Source: Bacteroidota bacterium (GTDB lineage Bacteria > Bacteroidota > Bacteroidia > Cytophagales > Cyclobacteriaceae). From it: a stretch of 64,000 bases of DNA. The stretch spans positions 24,659-88,658 of the forward strand of contig JAEZBX010000064.1 in the NCBI GenBank assembly GCA_023412765.1, written 5' to 3'. The stretch's first letter is position 1, and each line of letters starts with the position of its first letter. Of the stretch, positions 37,076-46,457 are shown piece by piece. Made by a program: the position numbers and the translations under genes. A model generated the notes under the pieces. That model saw nothing but the letters and a program-made list of their open reading frames with translations. It ran no database searches and was not told the DNA's origin.

Positions 37076-38371
37076 ATGACCCTTGACGTCATAATTACTT
37101 TAGCCCTTGTCCTGCTAAATGGTTTTTTCGTAGCTGCGGAATTCGCGATCGTTAAAGTAAGGTCCTCACAGATAGCCCTCGAAAAGGGAAACCTTTCGAA
37201 GAGGGCTGCCGAAAATATAATCAATAACCTTGATGGCTATCTTGCTGCAACACAGCTTGGAATAACACTTGCCAGTCTTGGCCTTGGCTGGGTCGGCGAA
37301 GATGTTATGTCTGAGATTATCTTGCGTACAATGTCAGCCCTGGGGCTAACGATAAGCGAGTCTCTGGCGCACAGCATTTCACTCCCGATAGCTTTCGCTA
37401 TCCTTACAATTTTACATATTGTGTTCGGTGAGCTTGCGCCGAAGTCGCTGGCAATACGATACCCAACCTCTACGACTTTAAAGATCTCATTACCATTAAG
37501 ATTGTTCTACACGATTTTCCGGCCGTTCATTTGGCTGCTGAATGGTTTTGCCAATATGATTCTCCGGATGTTTGGTGTTAAACCGATCAGTGAACAGGAA
37601 ATCCATTCGGAGGAGGAGTTGAGACTCATTATTGCCGAAAGCGAAGAGGGTGGTGCAATTGAACCCGAGGAACGGGAACTTATCCAAAATGTTTTTGACT
37701 TTGACGATCGGATTGTAAGGCAGGTAATGGTGCCACGTGTCAAGATAAGTGGCCTCCGGGCAACGTTTACTCTCCAGGAAGCGATGGACGTGATCTTGAA
37801 GGAAGGCTATTCACGTTATCCGGTTTTCGAAAACTCCCTTGATGAGATCATCGGTATTGTTCATGCGAAAGATGTTCTTACCGCATACTTTCAGAAAACA
37901 GATAAGACGCTAAAAGAAGTGATGCGCCCTGCACATTTTATACCGGAGAGCAAACCGATTGATGCATTGCTTCGCGAATTTCAGAGAAGGAAAACACAGA
38001 TGGCAATTGTGGTCAGTGAATTTGGCGGGACGATCGGCATTATTACACTCGAAGATATCCTGGAAGAACTGGTTGGGGAAATCCAGGATGAGCATGATCA
38101 CGAACAACAGATTGTTACACTCCTCGACAAGCAAGTGTATCAGGTGGTGGCGCAATCCTCGATCCATGATATTAACAAATTTATCGAAGTACCTTTTGCT
38201 GAATCTGAAGATTACGAAACGCTATCCGGGATGATTACCTATTACAGGTCTGCGATCAAAGAGGGTGATACCTTTTCGCTAGGCGGTTACAAATTCAAGA
38301 TTCTTAAACTAAACAAAACTCTACCTGAACTTGTCGAGATAAGATTGGAAGCGGAGGAAGCAACAGATTGA
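37076..38371 (+). CDS. CNNM/HlyC-CorC family membrane protein with CBS pair
   Basis: The 431-residue protein has an N-terminal DUF21/CNNM membrane domain with about four helices (VIITLALVLLNGFFVAAEFA, LAHSISLPIAFAILTIL), then a CBS pair at about residues 205-330 (QVMVPRVKISGLRA, YPVFENSLDEIIGIVHAKDV, VVSEFGGTIGIITLEDILEE) and a C-terminal CorC/HlyC domain (VYQVVAQSSIHDINKF, GMITYYR...GDTFSLGGYKFKIL). Family members are linked to Mg2+ or Co2+ transport or efflux, which fits corA being the next gene (convergent). Older names call them hemolysin C, but lysis is not implied. Confidence 0.9.
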   Translation: MTLDVIITLALVLLNGFFVAAEFAIVKVRSSQIALEKGNLSKRAAENIINNLDGYLAATQLGITLASLGLGWVGEDVMSEIILRTMSALGLTISESLAHSISLPIAFAILTILHIVFGELAPKSLAIRYPTSTTLKISLPLRLFYTIFRPFIWLLNGFANMILRMFGVKPISEQEIHSEEELRLIIAESEEGGAIEPEERELIQNVFDFDDRIVRQVMVPRVKISGLRATFTLQEAMDVILKEGYSRYPVFENSLDEIIGIVHAKDVLTAYFQKTDKTLKEVMRPAHFIPESKPIDALLREFQRRKTQMAIVVSEFGGTIGIITLEDILEELVGEIQDEHDHEQQIVTLLDKQVYQVVAQSSIHDINKFIEVPFAESEDYETLSGMITYYRSAIKEGDTFSLGGYKFKILKLNKTLPELVEIRLEAEEATD

Positions 38372-38372
38372 T

Positions 38373-38478
38373 AGTTTAAAGTTTAAAGTTTAAAGTTTAA
38401 GGTTTGAGGTTTGAGGTTTGAGGTTGCGCACGATTCAAAATCGAGCGAACTATTAACTATTAACAAATAACCATTAAC
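38373..38478. repeat. Two-armed heptamer repeat, site E (AGTTTAA-GGTTTGA / TATTAAC)
   Basis: Four AGTTTAA units run directly into three GGTTTGA units (38373-38421), then GGTTGCG and a 22-bp spacer ending ATCGAGCGAAC. The right arm is four units of TATTAAC type (38451-38478). It begins one base after the CNNM/HlyC stop and ends 4 bp before the corA stop (convergent genes). Confidence 0.92.
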
Positions 38479-38482
38479 TAAT

Positions 38483-39496
38483 TCAGAACCATCGTTTCCT
38501 CCGGAAGAACGCGAGCATTCCAACTACAATCGCCAGCATCACCCCCCAAACTCCAAAGTAGCCCCACCGCCAATTCAGTTCGGGCAGGTACTTAAAATTC
38601 ATACCATAAACACCTACGATAAAAGTCAAAGGCATAAAAATGGTCGAAATAACAGTGAGTACTTTCATAACCTCATTCATGCGAGTGTTCATGGCATTGA
38701 TATGTATATCGAGCAAGCTTGAAGTAAGATCTTTATACGTATCCAATGAGTCTATCAGGTGTGCAACGTGATCATATACATCGGAGAAATAAGGCAACGT
38801 GTCGTCGTTAATAAATTCCGACTCTCCTTTAATGATCTTGCTAAGGGCCTCCCGCAGGGGGTACAATGCTTTTCGTAAAAAAATGAGTTCCTTTTTCAGG
38901 GACTGAATTTCATGAAAGGTTTTGTATGAAGGATTTTCATATGCATTGTCTTCTATCTCTTCTATCAGGTCACCAATCCTGTCGAGTACATTGTAATAAT
39001 TATCAACAATGATATCGATGAGCCTGTACAACAAATAATCCGACTGCTTCTTTCTGACCTTGCCCTGGTCTAGCCGGATGCGTTCTCTGAACCCGTCGAA
39101 CAGGTCTCCTTCTTTTTCCTGAAATGATAGAAGGAAATTCGTGCCAAGTACAAAACTGATTTGCTCATAATCGATACATGAATGATCGATGCGGTAAAGC
39201 ATCTTCAGCGTGAAGAACAAGTAGTTGTCAAACTCCTCTGACTTGGGACGCTGATCGTTCAAGACATCTTCGATCAGGAGCGAGTGCAGTCCGAAATGTG
39301 TTTGAAGCGTTTCAATAATTTCCGGGTTGCTCAGTCCATCGACATTGATCCAGTTGATGCGATCGGGCTGCAACCTCTCAAGCAATTCCTGTATTTCAAT
39401 ATTATCAAACCTGTCATGGGATTCGCGATTGTAAGAAATGAGTTCCAGGATAATTTTTGGGATCGGAGGAAGAGATTCAGGATTCTTCTTTGTCAC
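38483..39496 (-). CDS. corA: CorA-type Mg2+/Co2+ transporter
   Basis: The 337-residue protein has a long N-terminal cytoplasmic domain with helices (RKALYPLREALSKIIKGESE) and two C-terminal membrane helices. The pore signature YGMNF is at about residues 297-301 just after the first helix, and the end is basic (RRKRWF). Members import Mg2+, sometimes Co2+ or Ni2+, as pentamers. It is convergent with the CNNM/HlyC gene across the site-E repeat and divergent from the polyprenyl synthase. Confidence 0.95.
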   Translation of the reverse strand: MTKKNPESLPPIPKIILELISYNRESHDRFDNIEIQELLERLQPDRINWINVDGLSNPEIIETLQTHFGLHSLLIEDVLNDQRPKSEEFDNYLFFTLKMLYRIDHSCIDYEQISFVLGTNFLLSFQEKEGDLFDGFRERIRLDQGKVRKKQSDYLLYRLIDIIVDNYYNVLDRIGDLIEEIEDNAYENPSYKTFHEIQSLKKELIFLRKALYPLREALSKIIKGESEFINDDTLPYFSDVYDHVAHLIDSLDTYKDLTSSLLDIHINAMNTRMNEVMKVLTVISTIFMPLTFIVGVYGMNFKYLPELNWRWGYFGVWGVMLAIVVGMLAFFRRKRWF

Positions 39497-39726
39497 TGGT
39501 GATTCTGGTTTATCGGTATGGCTTCGTCTTGATGATGCTGGCGTTCAATAGCCGTGCGTAAGCCACAGGGAAGGTACAATACATTTGGAATATTTATTAG
39601 ACCGACGCTGTATTCTTAAAAGATGTCTGCGGGTTTTTAATTACTCAACGCTGGAAGGCTGGTGGGTGGCATTTAAAATATTAAAAGGTTTCAACACATT
39701 GAAATCAATGCGTATTATTGTCGCGC

Positions 39727-40701
39727 ATGCCCTTACGCCTGGAAGACATAAAAGCCCCGATCGCCCGGGAGATGGACGAGTTTGAGCCTAAGTTTAGAGC
39801 TTCGATGAAAAGCAATGTTCTGTTGCTTGACAAGATCATGAATTATATCGTGAAGCGTAAGGGCAAGCAAATGCGTCCGATGTTCGTATTCCTTTCGGCG
39901 GGCACATGCGGCAAAATCAACGAGTCTACGTTTCGGGGAGCTTCATTGATAGAACTGCTCCATACCGCGGCGCTTGTTCACGACGACGTAGTTGATGAGG
40001 CAAACTATCGCCGCGGGTATTTCTCTGTTAATGCCCTATGGAAAAATAAAGTGGCAGTTTTAGTTGGTGATTTTTTGTTGACTAGAGGTTTGATGCTTTC
40101 GGTCGAAAACAAAGACTTTAATCTTCTTCGCATTGTAACGGATGCAGTACGCGAAATGAGCGAAGGTGAATTGCTGCAGATCGAAAAATCACGGCGACTT
40201 GATATTAATGAAAATGTCTACTATGAAATTATCAGACAAAAGACTGCGTCGTTAATTGCGTCTTGCTGTGCAGTTGGTGCCAGTTCGGCAGGCGCAGATG
40301 ATATCACAGTCGAACGAATGCGACAGTTTGGAGAAAAGATCGGGATGGCTTTTCAAATCAAAGATGATCTGTTCGATTACGGCGAGCAGGAAATTGGAAA
40401 GCCGGTGGGCATCGATATCAAAGAAAAAAAAATGACACTTCCTTTGATCTATGCCTTATCAAAGGCTGGCTGGACTGAGAAGAGGAAAATCATTAGTATA
40501 GTAAAGAACGAAAGTGAAAAGCCTCGTAAGGTTAAGGAGGTAATTAAATTTGTAAGAGAGTCAGGTGGACTTGAATATGCAGTTACCTCAATGAACAACT
40601 ATCACAAAGAGGCACTCACACTGTTGCAAGGTTTTCCTGAAACGAGCTATAAAGAATCGCTTATTAAGTTGGTGCAGTTTACGATCGAGAGAAACAGCTG
40701 A
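39727..40701 (+). CDS. Polyprenyl diphosphate synthase (IspB/octaprenyl type)
   Basis: The 324-residue trans-prenyltransferase builds the isoprenoid chain for quinones or carrier lipid. The start ATG 39727 is preferred to TTG 39718. Signatures are the two aspartate-rich motifs, DDVVD at residues 86-90 and KDDLFDY at 212-218, with GKQMRPMFVFLSAG near 46-59. Length fits the octaprenyl/solanesyl group; the product chain length cannot be read from sequence. It is divergent from corA and convergent with the hypothetical gene at 40821. Confidence 0.92.
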   Translation: MPLRLEDIKAPIAREMDEFEPKFRASMKSNVLLLDKIMNYIVKRKGKQMRPMFVFLSAGTCGKINESTFRGASLIELLHTAALVHDDVVDEANYRRGYFSVNALWKNKVAVLVGDFLLTRGLMLSVENKDFNLLRIVTDAVREMSEGELLQIEKSRRLDINENVYYEIIRQKTASLIASCCAVGASSAGADDITVERMRQFGEKIGMAFQIKDDLFDYGEQEIGKPVGIDIKEKKMTLPLIYALSKAGWTEKRKIISIVKNESEKPRKVKEVIKFVRESGGLEYAVTSMNNYHKEALTLLQGFPETSYKESLIKLVQFTIERNS

Positions 40702-40706
40702 AATAT

Positions 40707-40821
40707 AGTTTAAGGTTTGAGGTTTAAAGTTTAAGGTTGGGATCGTGCTGGCCGACTTAACCTACCCGGAGATGCGACTGCAATCTACGATCGAGCGAAC
40801 CTTAAACTTTGAACTTTAAAC
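40707..40821. repeat. Two-armed heptamer repeat, site F (AGTTTAA-GGTTTGA / TTTAAAC)
   Basis: The left arm interleaves AGTTTAA, GGTTTGA, GGTTTAA and AGTTTAA (40707-40734) and is followed by a 59-bp spacer ending ATCGAGCGAAC. The right arm is CTTAAAC, TTTGAAC and TTTAAAC (40801-40821), the complement of the left. The stop codon of the convergent gene (40821-40823) shares its first base with the last unit. Confidence 0.92.
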
Positions 40822-41291
40822 TAACTAAGTACTATCCGCGATCTTCCCGCCTCCAGCACCGCATAATCCCGAAGGGATTGATATGTCTCGGGATCGAGCG
40901 CTACAGTAGCTGGTCCGGAATTCTCAGGGTTATAGGAGCCTTCGTTAGCCCACCATTTCCTCGCGTTTTCGCGGGCGGAAGTCTTATCGATTTGTTCAAA
41001 CAGATTAATGCAGGAATCTGAGATCATCCAGGGCTTGTCAATGCTGCTGTATTTTTCAAAAATCATATTGCGCATCTGGGTGCCCGCTGGCTGATTCTTA
41101 AAATGTGATACAGTGTACGACATGGTCTCCGGCTCGGTCATTACCATGTCCCAATACTTCTTTGACGCTACTACCTGGGCCGTAGTAAGCATGAAGCCAA
41201 AACCTTCTTCAATCGACTCTTTGGTTATCGGACATTTCGGCTTCAGTACATTTTTTTTCTTTTTACCCAGAAGTTTATCTAGAAATGCCAT
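40821..41291 (-). CDS. Conserved-looking hypothetical protein
   Basis: I do not recognise this 156-residue protein. It has a basic N-terminus (MAFLDKLLGKKKKNVLKPKC), a segment PITKESIEEGFGFMLTTAQVV, and tryptophans in YWDMVM and KPWMISD. No signal peptide or membrane helix is seen, so it is probably cytosolic. Coding is supported by length and composition, which agree with the neighbours. The last codons lie next to the site-F repeat, and its stop codon overlaps the array. It is convergent with the polyprenyl synthase gene. Confidence 0.6.
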   Translation of the reverse strand: MAFLDKLLGKKKKNVLKPKCPITKESIEEGFGFMLTTAQVVASKKYWDMVMTEPETMSYTVSHFKNQPAGTQMRNMIFEKYSSIDKPWMISDSCINLFEQIDKTSARENARKWWANEGSYNPENSGPATVALDPETYQSLRDYAVLEAGRSRIVLS

Positions 41292-41484
41292 TGTAAAGAA
41301 TTTAGGGTTATCGGGTATTTTCGTTGTTGATTTTCTTTTATTAGATACCGGAGCTCAGGTGAATAGTTGCATAAATAGACGACTAAAATTCAAAAAATGT
41401 TACAAAAGGCCATTTCCAGCCGATTTGGGGATATGAAGTATTTCAAAAGTTCAATATCGGACAGTGGGGTGACCGTTGTGACCG

Positions 41485-42927
41485 CTATGATTTTGCGCCT
41501 GTCTTCAATTTAGTTGCCTGTTTTTCCCTTTCAAATTTCTCGTAGTGCGATAGGAACTCTTCCAACTTATCTACCGGAATCTTCTTTCCTATAATCTTCT
41601 TCTTTTCGATCACGTACAACGAAGGGGTCGTCTGAGCGTCATAAAGATCGAGGTAAGAACCGACGTAGGTTCTGGGCCCGTTGACCGTGATCCAGGGCAT
41701 GCCCATATCCTTAATATAATCGCGCATCTTTTGCATGGAAGTATCCTGACTCACGGCGAATACTTCGAGATCAAATTGTTTCTTCTTATAAAATGAAACG
41801 AGTTTTGGAGTTTCCGTTTTACAGTGCCCACAATCGGGGTCGAAGATAAACAGGATGGTATACTTGTTCTTGATATCATACATCGACCGAGGTTTGAAGT
41901 TAGCATCCTGCATGATCAGGTTTGGAGCGGTCTTTCCAACGAGGCTTTTACGCAACTGGTCAGCGTGTTTTTTCAGATTTTTCTTCATCTGATCATTAAC
42001 CCAAAAGTTCATTTCGCCAGTTGCAAAATAGGTGTCGTACAAATTGACGAATACTTCATCAAGTCCCATTATCTCGGGTTGCTGATATTTCAGCATACAA
42101 GTCCAGACTGCGTACTTGTAGGTTTCCTGATTCTTCTTCGCTTTTGCTACAACTTTATGGACTGCCTTAGTAATTGAGTCGGCGTGCTGAGGGTATAGCT
42201 TGTCGAGGTACTCATTAATTTTGTCGCGATAAATTGGTTTCGGCATCTGGATGAATGCATCGTCAGCGAGATCGATGTTATCAAAGAAATGCTCCCGATA
42301 CCATTTCAGTTGGAATGTGCTGTCGATGGTTCCATCTGATCGCTTGGGTGGTTCCGGAATTTCAATGTTCTGATTGGATTTCAGAATTCGGGCAGTCAAG
42401 GTAGAAGGATGCTTTGAAATGATCTCATTCTGATACGCGATTACTTTATCATTTATTTTTGAATACGCATCTCGCGCCGCTTTTTTCTTATCTTCTGAAG
42501 CGGTGCTGTCCTGAATAATTTTAATATAGGGTTCAGCTTCTTTGTAACGCTCCATGTTGAACATCATATTCTCAAAAAACAGTTTGTTATCCTCATCCCC
42601 GGTGACCACCATGTTTTTGTAATATTCTTTCCGGTCTGTCGTCATACTGAAGTGCTGATCTTTTCCGATCACCATATCGAATTGTCTGGTCGATCCTAAT
42701 ACAATGTAGTACACGCCCTGTCGCAGAGTATTCTTTCCGTCGAAAGCAAATACACCATTGCTGTTTACGGTCGCAGTGTCCTTGATGTAGGTAGCCTCAC
42801 CGTAGAAATGTCCCAGGTAAACGATTGTGTCTTTTAAACCAACGATCTTAAACTGGATATCGTATCCAGGTTGAGCAAATTGTAGGGTCGGAATCAGAAG
42901 ACAGGCTGCTAAAAATAATGACCGCAT
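41485..42927 (-). CDS. TlpA-like thioredoxin-domain protein with long N-domain
   Basis: The 480-residue product starts at ATG 42927 with a signal peptide (MRSLFLAACLLIPTLQFAQ); the longer frame to 42960 has none. The N-terminal part is beta-rich with a segment typical of Bacteroidota redox proteins (DTIVYLGHFYGEATYIKDTA), then a helical middle. The thioredoxin-like end has DPDCGHCKTE near residue 365, with the CxxC pair for disulfide exchange, and the cis-proline region TTPSLYVI. A periplasmic or outer-membrane-facing thiol-disulfide role is likely; partner proteins are unknown. It is divergent from gldA. Confidence 0.88.
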   Translation of the reverse strand: MRSLFLAACLLIPTLQFAQPGYDIQFKIVGLKDTIVYLGHFYGEATYIKDTATVNSNGVFAFDGKNTLRQGVYYIVLGSTRQFDMVIGKDQHFSMTTDRKEYYKNMVVTGDEDNKLFFENMMFNMERYKEAEPYIKIIQDSTASEDKKKAARDAYSKINDKVIAYQNEIISKHPSTLTARILKSNQNIEIPEPPKRSDGTIDSTFQLKWYREHFFDNIDLADDAFIQMPKPIYRDKINEYLDKLYPQHADSITKAVHKVVAKAKKNQETYKYAVWTCMLKYQQPEIMGLDEVFVNLYDTYFATGEMNFWVNDQMKKNLKKHADQLRKSLVGKTAPNLIMQDANFKPRSMYDIKNKYTILFIFDPDCGHCKTETPKLVSFYKKKQFDLEVFAVSQDTSMQKMRDYIKDMGMPWITVNGPRTYVGSYLDLYDAQTTPSLYVIEKKKIIGKKIPVDKLEEFLSHYEKFEREKQATKLKTGAKS

Positions 42928-43098
42928 ACGTATTTTTGTTTCTAGTTGCAAAGTTGACAATTTATTTAGTTAGTTCAATGTCAATTAACCATACAAACGG
43001 TACGTTAACAGACGTAATATCTGCTGGCACTAAACTTTTTTATCAATCGTTTCGGCTTTCATCAACAATGTTCTAAACTTGATCTTTAAAGGAGCATA

Positions 43099-44025
43099 AT
43101 GTCATTACAACTCAAAAATTTGACCAGAAGATATGGTGAGCAGACTGCGGTCAATGACATTTCGTTTGACATTAGAGAGGGGGAGATTGTAGGATTCCTC
43201 GGGCCCAACGGCGCAGGCAAATCTACGACCATGAAAATTGCTACTGGCTTTTTGCCGCCCACATCCGGAGAAGCCTGGGTAGGTGGGTTCAATGTTGTTG
43301 AAAAACCGATGGAGGTTAAGAGAATAACGGGGTATCTACCTGAACACAACCCATTGTACCTTGACCTGTATGTACACGAGTACCTCGCGTTTATCGGCAG
43401 GCTATATGGTCTCCGCGGAAAGCGGCTATCTGCTCGCGTCAAAGAGATTGTTGACCTTTGTGGATTAGCGCCTGAGCAAAACAAGAGAATAGAAGCATTG
43501 TCCAAAGGTTATCGGCAGCGTGTGGGTCTGGCTCAGGCACTCATCCATGATCCCAAAGTTCTTATTCTTGATGAGCCAACATCAGGACTGGATCCAAACC
43601 AGTTGATGGAAATCCGAAGGCTGATCAAAACCATTAGCGAGAAAAAAACAGTTCTGTTTTCAACACATATAATGCAGGAAGTGCAGGCTCTTTGCGACCG
43701 CGTCATTATAATTAACAAGGGTAACATCGTCGCTGATAACAAGCTCGAACAAATCCTTAGATCACACGGAAAAAGTGAAACAATTGTAGTGCAGTTCGGC
43801 ACTTCGATCAACGTTGAGCAATTGCGCCTGATATCCGGCGTTAGTGAAATTCTTGCGCTTGAAAACTTTACTTATAAGGTAATATCAAATGGGAACGTAG
43901 ATTTGCGTCCGGAGATATTCCGCTTCGCGGCGGACCATAATTTGTCGCTTATCGGGCTGAGACAGGAAGAGAATTCGCTAGAGAATATTTTTAGGGATTT
44001 GACGAGGATGGAGAATAGAAATTAG
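43099..44025 (+). CDS. gldA: Gliding-motility-type ABC transporter ATPase GldA
   Basis: The 308-residue ATPase has Walker A GPNGAGKST (residues 35-43), signature LSKGYRQR (134-141) and Walker B with LILDEP near 155-160. In Flavobacterium, GldA, GldF and GldG form an ABC complex needed for gliding. Here the three genes are adjacent, which is the main support for the names. It is preceded by an unusually good Shine-Dalgarno (AAAGGAG at 43088-43094, 4 bp before the start), rare in this group. The final codons and stop lie inside a heptamer array (44016-44044). Confidence 0.9.
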   Translation: MSLQLKNLTRRYGEQTAVNDISFDIREGEIVGFLGPNGAGKSTTMKIATGFLPPTSGEAWVGGFNVVEKPMEVKRITGYLPEHNPLYLDLYVHEYLAFIGRLYGLRGKRLSARVKEIVDLCGLAPEQNKRIEALSKGYRQRVGLAQALIHDPKVLILDEPTSGLDPNQLMEIRRLIKTISEKKTVLFSTHIMQEVQALCDRVIIINKGNIVADNKLEQILRSHGKSETIVVQFGTSINVEQLRLISGVSEILALENFTYKVISNGNVDLRPEIFRFAADHNLSLIGLRQEENSLENIFRDLTRMENRN

Positions 44026-44044
44026 AATATTAGAAAATAGAATA
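44016..44044. repeat. Heptamer repeat, site J (TAGAATA)
   Basis: TAGAAAT, TAGAATA, one extra T, TAGAAAA and TAGAATA fill the 21-bp gap between gldA and gldF and include the gldA stop codon (44023-44025). It ends two bases before the gldF start codon. Short and imperfect, but in the same position and unit size as the longer arrays. Confidence 0.6.
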
Positions 44045-44046
44045 CA

Positions 44047-44775
44047 ATGCTCCAGGTTCTCTCGAAAGAGTTCAACGGATTTTTAAACTCGCTGATTGCG
44101 TACATCGTAATAGGTGTTTTTTTAACGGCGATCGGATTATTGATGTGGGTATTTCCCGATACTGCCGTCCTGGATTATGGTTATGCAGACATGGACACCT
44201 TGTTCCTGACGGGGCCTTACGTATTTATCTTTCTCGTTCCAGCTATTACGATGAAAACTTTTGCAGAGGAGAAAAAAGCGGGTACCATTGAGTTACTGCT
44301 TACAAAACCAGTCAGCGACTGGGAAATAATACTGGGAAAATTTTTTGCCAATTTCCTACTTGTACTTTTCGCCCTAGCCCCCACGTTACTTTATTACTAT
44401 TCAGTTTATGTTTTGGGAAATCCACCTGGGAACATCGATACGCCGGGTGTTATCGGATCATACATAGGCATAGCTTTTCTGGCAGCCGTTTTCTGCGCGA
44501 TTGGAATTTTTGCATCGAGCATTACCCCCAATCAAATCGTCGCTTTCATCCTTGCCGCTTTTCTGTGTTTTCTCACGTTCCTGGGATTCGATTCAATATC
44601 GACAATGAAAATTTTTTCGGGTGAGGAATTGTTCGTAAAACAACTCGGCATTCTTTATCACTATGATACTATGCGCAAAGGACTGCTCGATACGCGCGAT
44701 GTTATTTATTTCCTGAGCATGATTTTCCTCATGTTATCATTGACAAAATTAATCCTGGGCAGCAGACAATGGTAG
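44047..44775 (+). CDS. gldF: Gliding-motility ABC transporter permease GldF
   Basis: The 242-residue permease has about six hydrophobic helices (LIAYIVIGVFLTAIGLLMWV, YVFIFLVPAITMKTF, GSYIGIAFLAAVFCAIGIFA, QIVAFILAAFLCFL) and conserved turns such as EEKKAGTIELLLTKPVSDWE after the second helix. It partners GldA and GldG. The following gldG start overlaps its end by 7 bp, so the three are translated together. Confidence 0.9.
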   Translation: MLQVLSKEFNGFLNSLIAYIVIGVFLTAIGLLMWVFPDTAVLDYGYADMDTLFLTGPYVFIFLVPAITMKTFAEEKKAGTIELLLTKPVSDWEIILGKFFANFLLVLFALAPTLLYYYSVYVLGNPPGNIDTPGVIGSYIGIAFLAAVFCAIGIFASSITPNQIVAFILAAFLCFLTFLGFDSISTMKIFSGEELFVKQLGILYHYDTMRKGLLDTRDVIYFLSMIFLMLSLTKLILGSRQW

Positions 44776-46454
44776 ATTGGAAAAGCAAAAAGCTTGAGGA
44801 TATTTTAGTTTTTGCCAATGGGTTCGTTCTCATTATATTAATAAACCTGCTCGGTGCCAGGCAGTTTTCCCGAATCGATCTCACTGAAGAAAAGCGTTAC
44901 AGCCTAAAGCCTGAGACGGTCCGCATTCTCAACGAACTCGAAGATGAATTGCATATTGAAATATTTCTTGCAGGGGAACTGAACGCCAGTTTCCAACGCT
45001 TTCAAAAAGCAATTTTAGAAACGGCAGAGGAATTCAGGATTTACTCTGGAGGACGGATTTCTTATTCAGTTTCGGATCCGACTGTCGCCATGAGCGAAAA
45101 AGCCCGCAATGAATATATGGCAGATCTCGCCTCTCGCGGTATACAACCTACTAACATCATCGACACACGTGATGGCCAACGCGAAGAGCGCATAGTCTTT
45201 CCCGGTGTAATTGTTTCTCATGAAGGTCTTGAATCGGGTGTGATGTTGCTAAAAGGAAACAAAGCTGGCACACCAGACGAAGAGATAAACCAGTCAATTG
45301 AAGGCGTAGAATACGAACTAATTAGCACGGTGTATAGTCTGGTGAACACCGATAGAAAACAAATCGGATATGTTATTGGGCATGGTGAACTTGATTCCCT
45401 TCAATCGTATAGCTTCATTAATGATCTTCAAAATATTTATGACGTATCAACCATCACACTCTCCTCACAGGCGGACCTTAAAAAGTTTGATGTTATCATC
45501 ATTGCAAAGCCAACCAGGCAGTTTGCTGATCGAGACAAATTCTTTTTAGATCAATATATTATGCAAGGCGGGAAGGTTCTTTTCCTGATCGACAAAGTAT
45601 ATGCCTCAATGGACAGTCTTGCGCGAGATGATTATTTCGCTGGACCTGCTGACCTCAACCTTGACGATCAGTTGTTTAAATATGGTGTTCGCATTAACCC
45701 TGACCTGGTACAGGATAGGAAATCGGGAATGTATCCGGTTATCACGGGTGAAGTAGGGGGGAAGCCTAGAATCCAGTTGATCCAATGGCCATTCTTCCCG
45801 CTCATTGGTGAGTTTGCCAACCATCCTGTGACGCGAAATCTCGATGCGATACTCACACGATTTTGTAGCAGTATCGATACCGTTAAAGCTGATGGTGTCA
45901 AAAAAACTCCGTTGTTGATGACTTCTCCCTATTCCAGAAAAATTGCAACACCTGTTCATATAAATATAAATGAGCTCCGGAAAAATTTGCGAGATAGCGA
46001 TTACACGACGAAAGATATACCTGTAGGGATTCTTCTCGAAGGTAAGTTCAGCTCCCTATACAAGAATCGATTTCCGCCTGAAGGATTCGAGTCATCACAG
46101 ATCGTGGATGAAAGTATTTACACCAGTCTGGTCGTTATTGCTGATGGGGATGTGGCGCGCAACGATGTGAACCCGCGCAACAATCAACCGCAGCCATTAG
46201 GTTTTGATCCGATGACTAACATGACTTTTGCTAACCGGGATTTTCTGTTGAATACTGTGGCGTATTTAACAAATGAAAATGGATTGATTCAGGCGCGGAA
46301 CAAAGAAGTTAAAATTCGTCCTTTGGATAAGGTCAGGATTAAAAATGAACGTTTAAAATGGCAAGTGCTTAATCTTGCACTACCATTGGTTTTGTTGATA
46401 GCCTACGGGGTGCTGCGCGCATATTTAAGGAAACAAAAATTTGCCCGGTTCTAA
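44769..46454 (+). CDS. gldG: GldG, substrate-binding-type subunit of the Gld ABC complex
   Basis: The 561-residue protein has a membrane helix near residues 11-30 (ILVFANGFVLIILINLLGAR), the RIDLTEEKRYSLKPET motif just after it, an extracytoplasmic region of about 480 residues (IEGVEYELISTVYSLV, IGYVIGHGELDSLQSY, VLFLIDKVYASMDSL) and a C-terminal helix near 530-552. This matches GldG/IFT-like ABC-associated proteins (DUF4350/ABC_transp_aux type). It overlaps gldF by 7 bp and is followed after 3 bp by the DUF4340 gene. Confidence 0.9.
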   Translation: MVDWKSKKLEDILVFANGFVLIILINLLGARQFSRIDLTEEKRYSLKPETVRILNELEDELHIEIFLAGELNASFQRFQKAILETAEEFRIYSGGRISYSVSDPTVAMSEKARNEYMADLASRGIQPTNIIDTRDGQREERIVFPGVIVSHEGLESGVMLLKGNKAGTPDEEINQSIEGVEYELISTVYSLVNTDRKQIGYVIGHGELDSLQSYSFINDLQNIYDVSTITLSSQADLKKFDVIIIAKPTRQFADRDKFFLDQYIMQGGKVLFLIDKVYASMDSLARDDYFAGPADLNLDDQLFKYGVRINPDLVQDRKSGMYPVITGEVGGKPRIQLIQWPFFPLIGEFANHPVTRNLDAILTRFCSSIDTVKADGVKKTPLLMTSPYSRKIATPVHININELRKNLRDSDYTTKDIPVGILLEGKFSSLYKNRFPPEGFESSQIVDESIYTSLVVIADGDVARNDVNPRNNQPQPLGFDPMTNMTFANRDFLLNTVAYLTNENGLIQARNKEVKIRPLDKVRIKNERLKWQVLNLALPLVLLIAYGVLRAYLRKQKFARF

Positions 46455-46457
46455 ACT

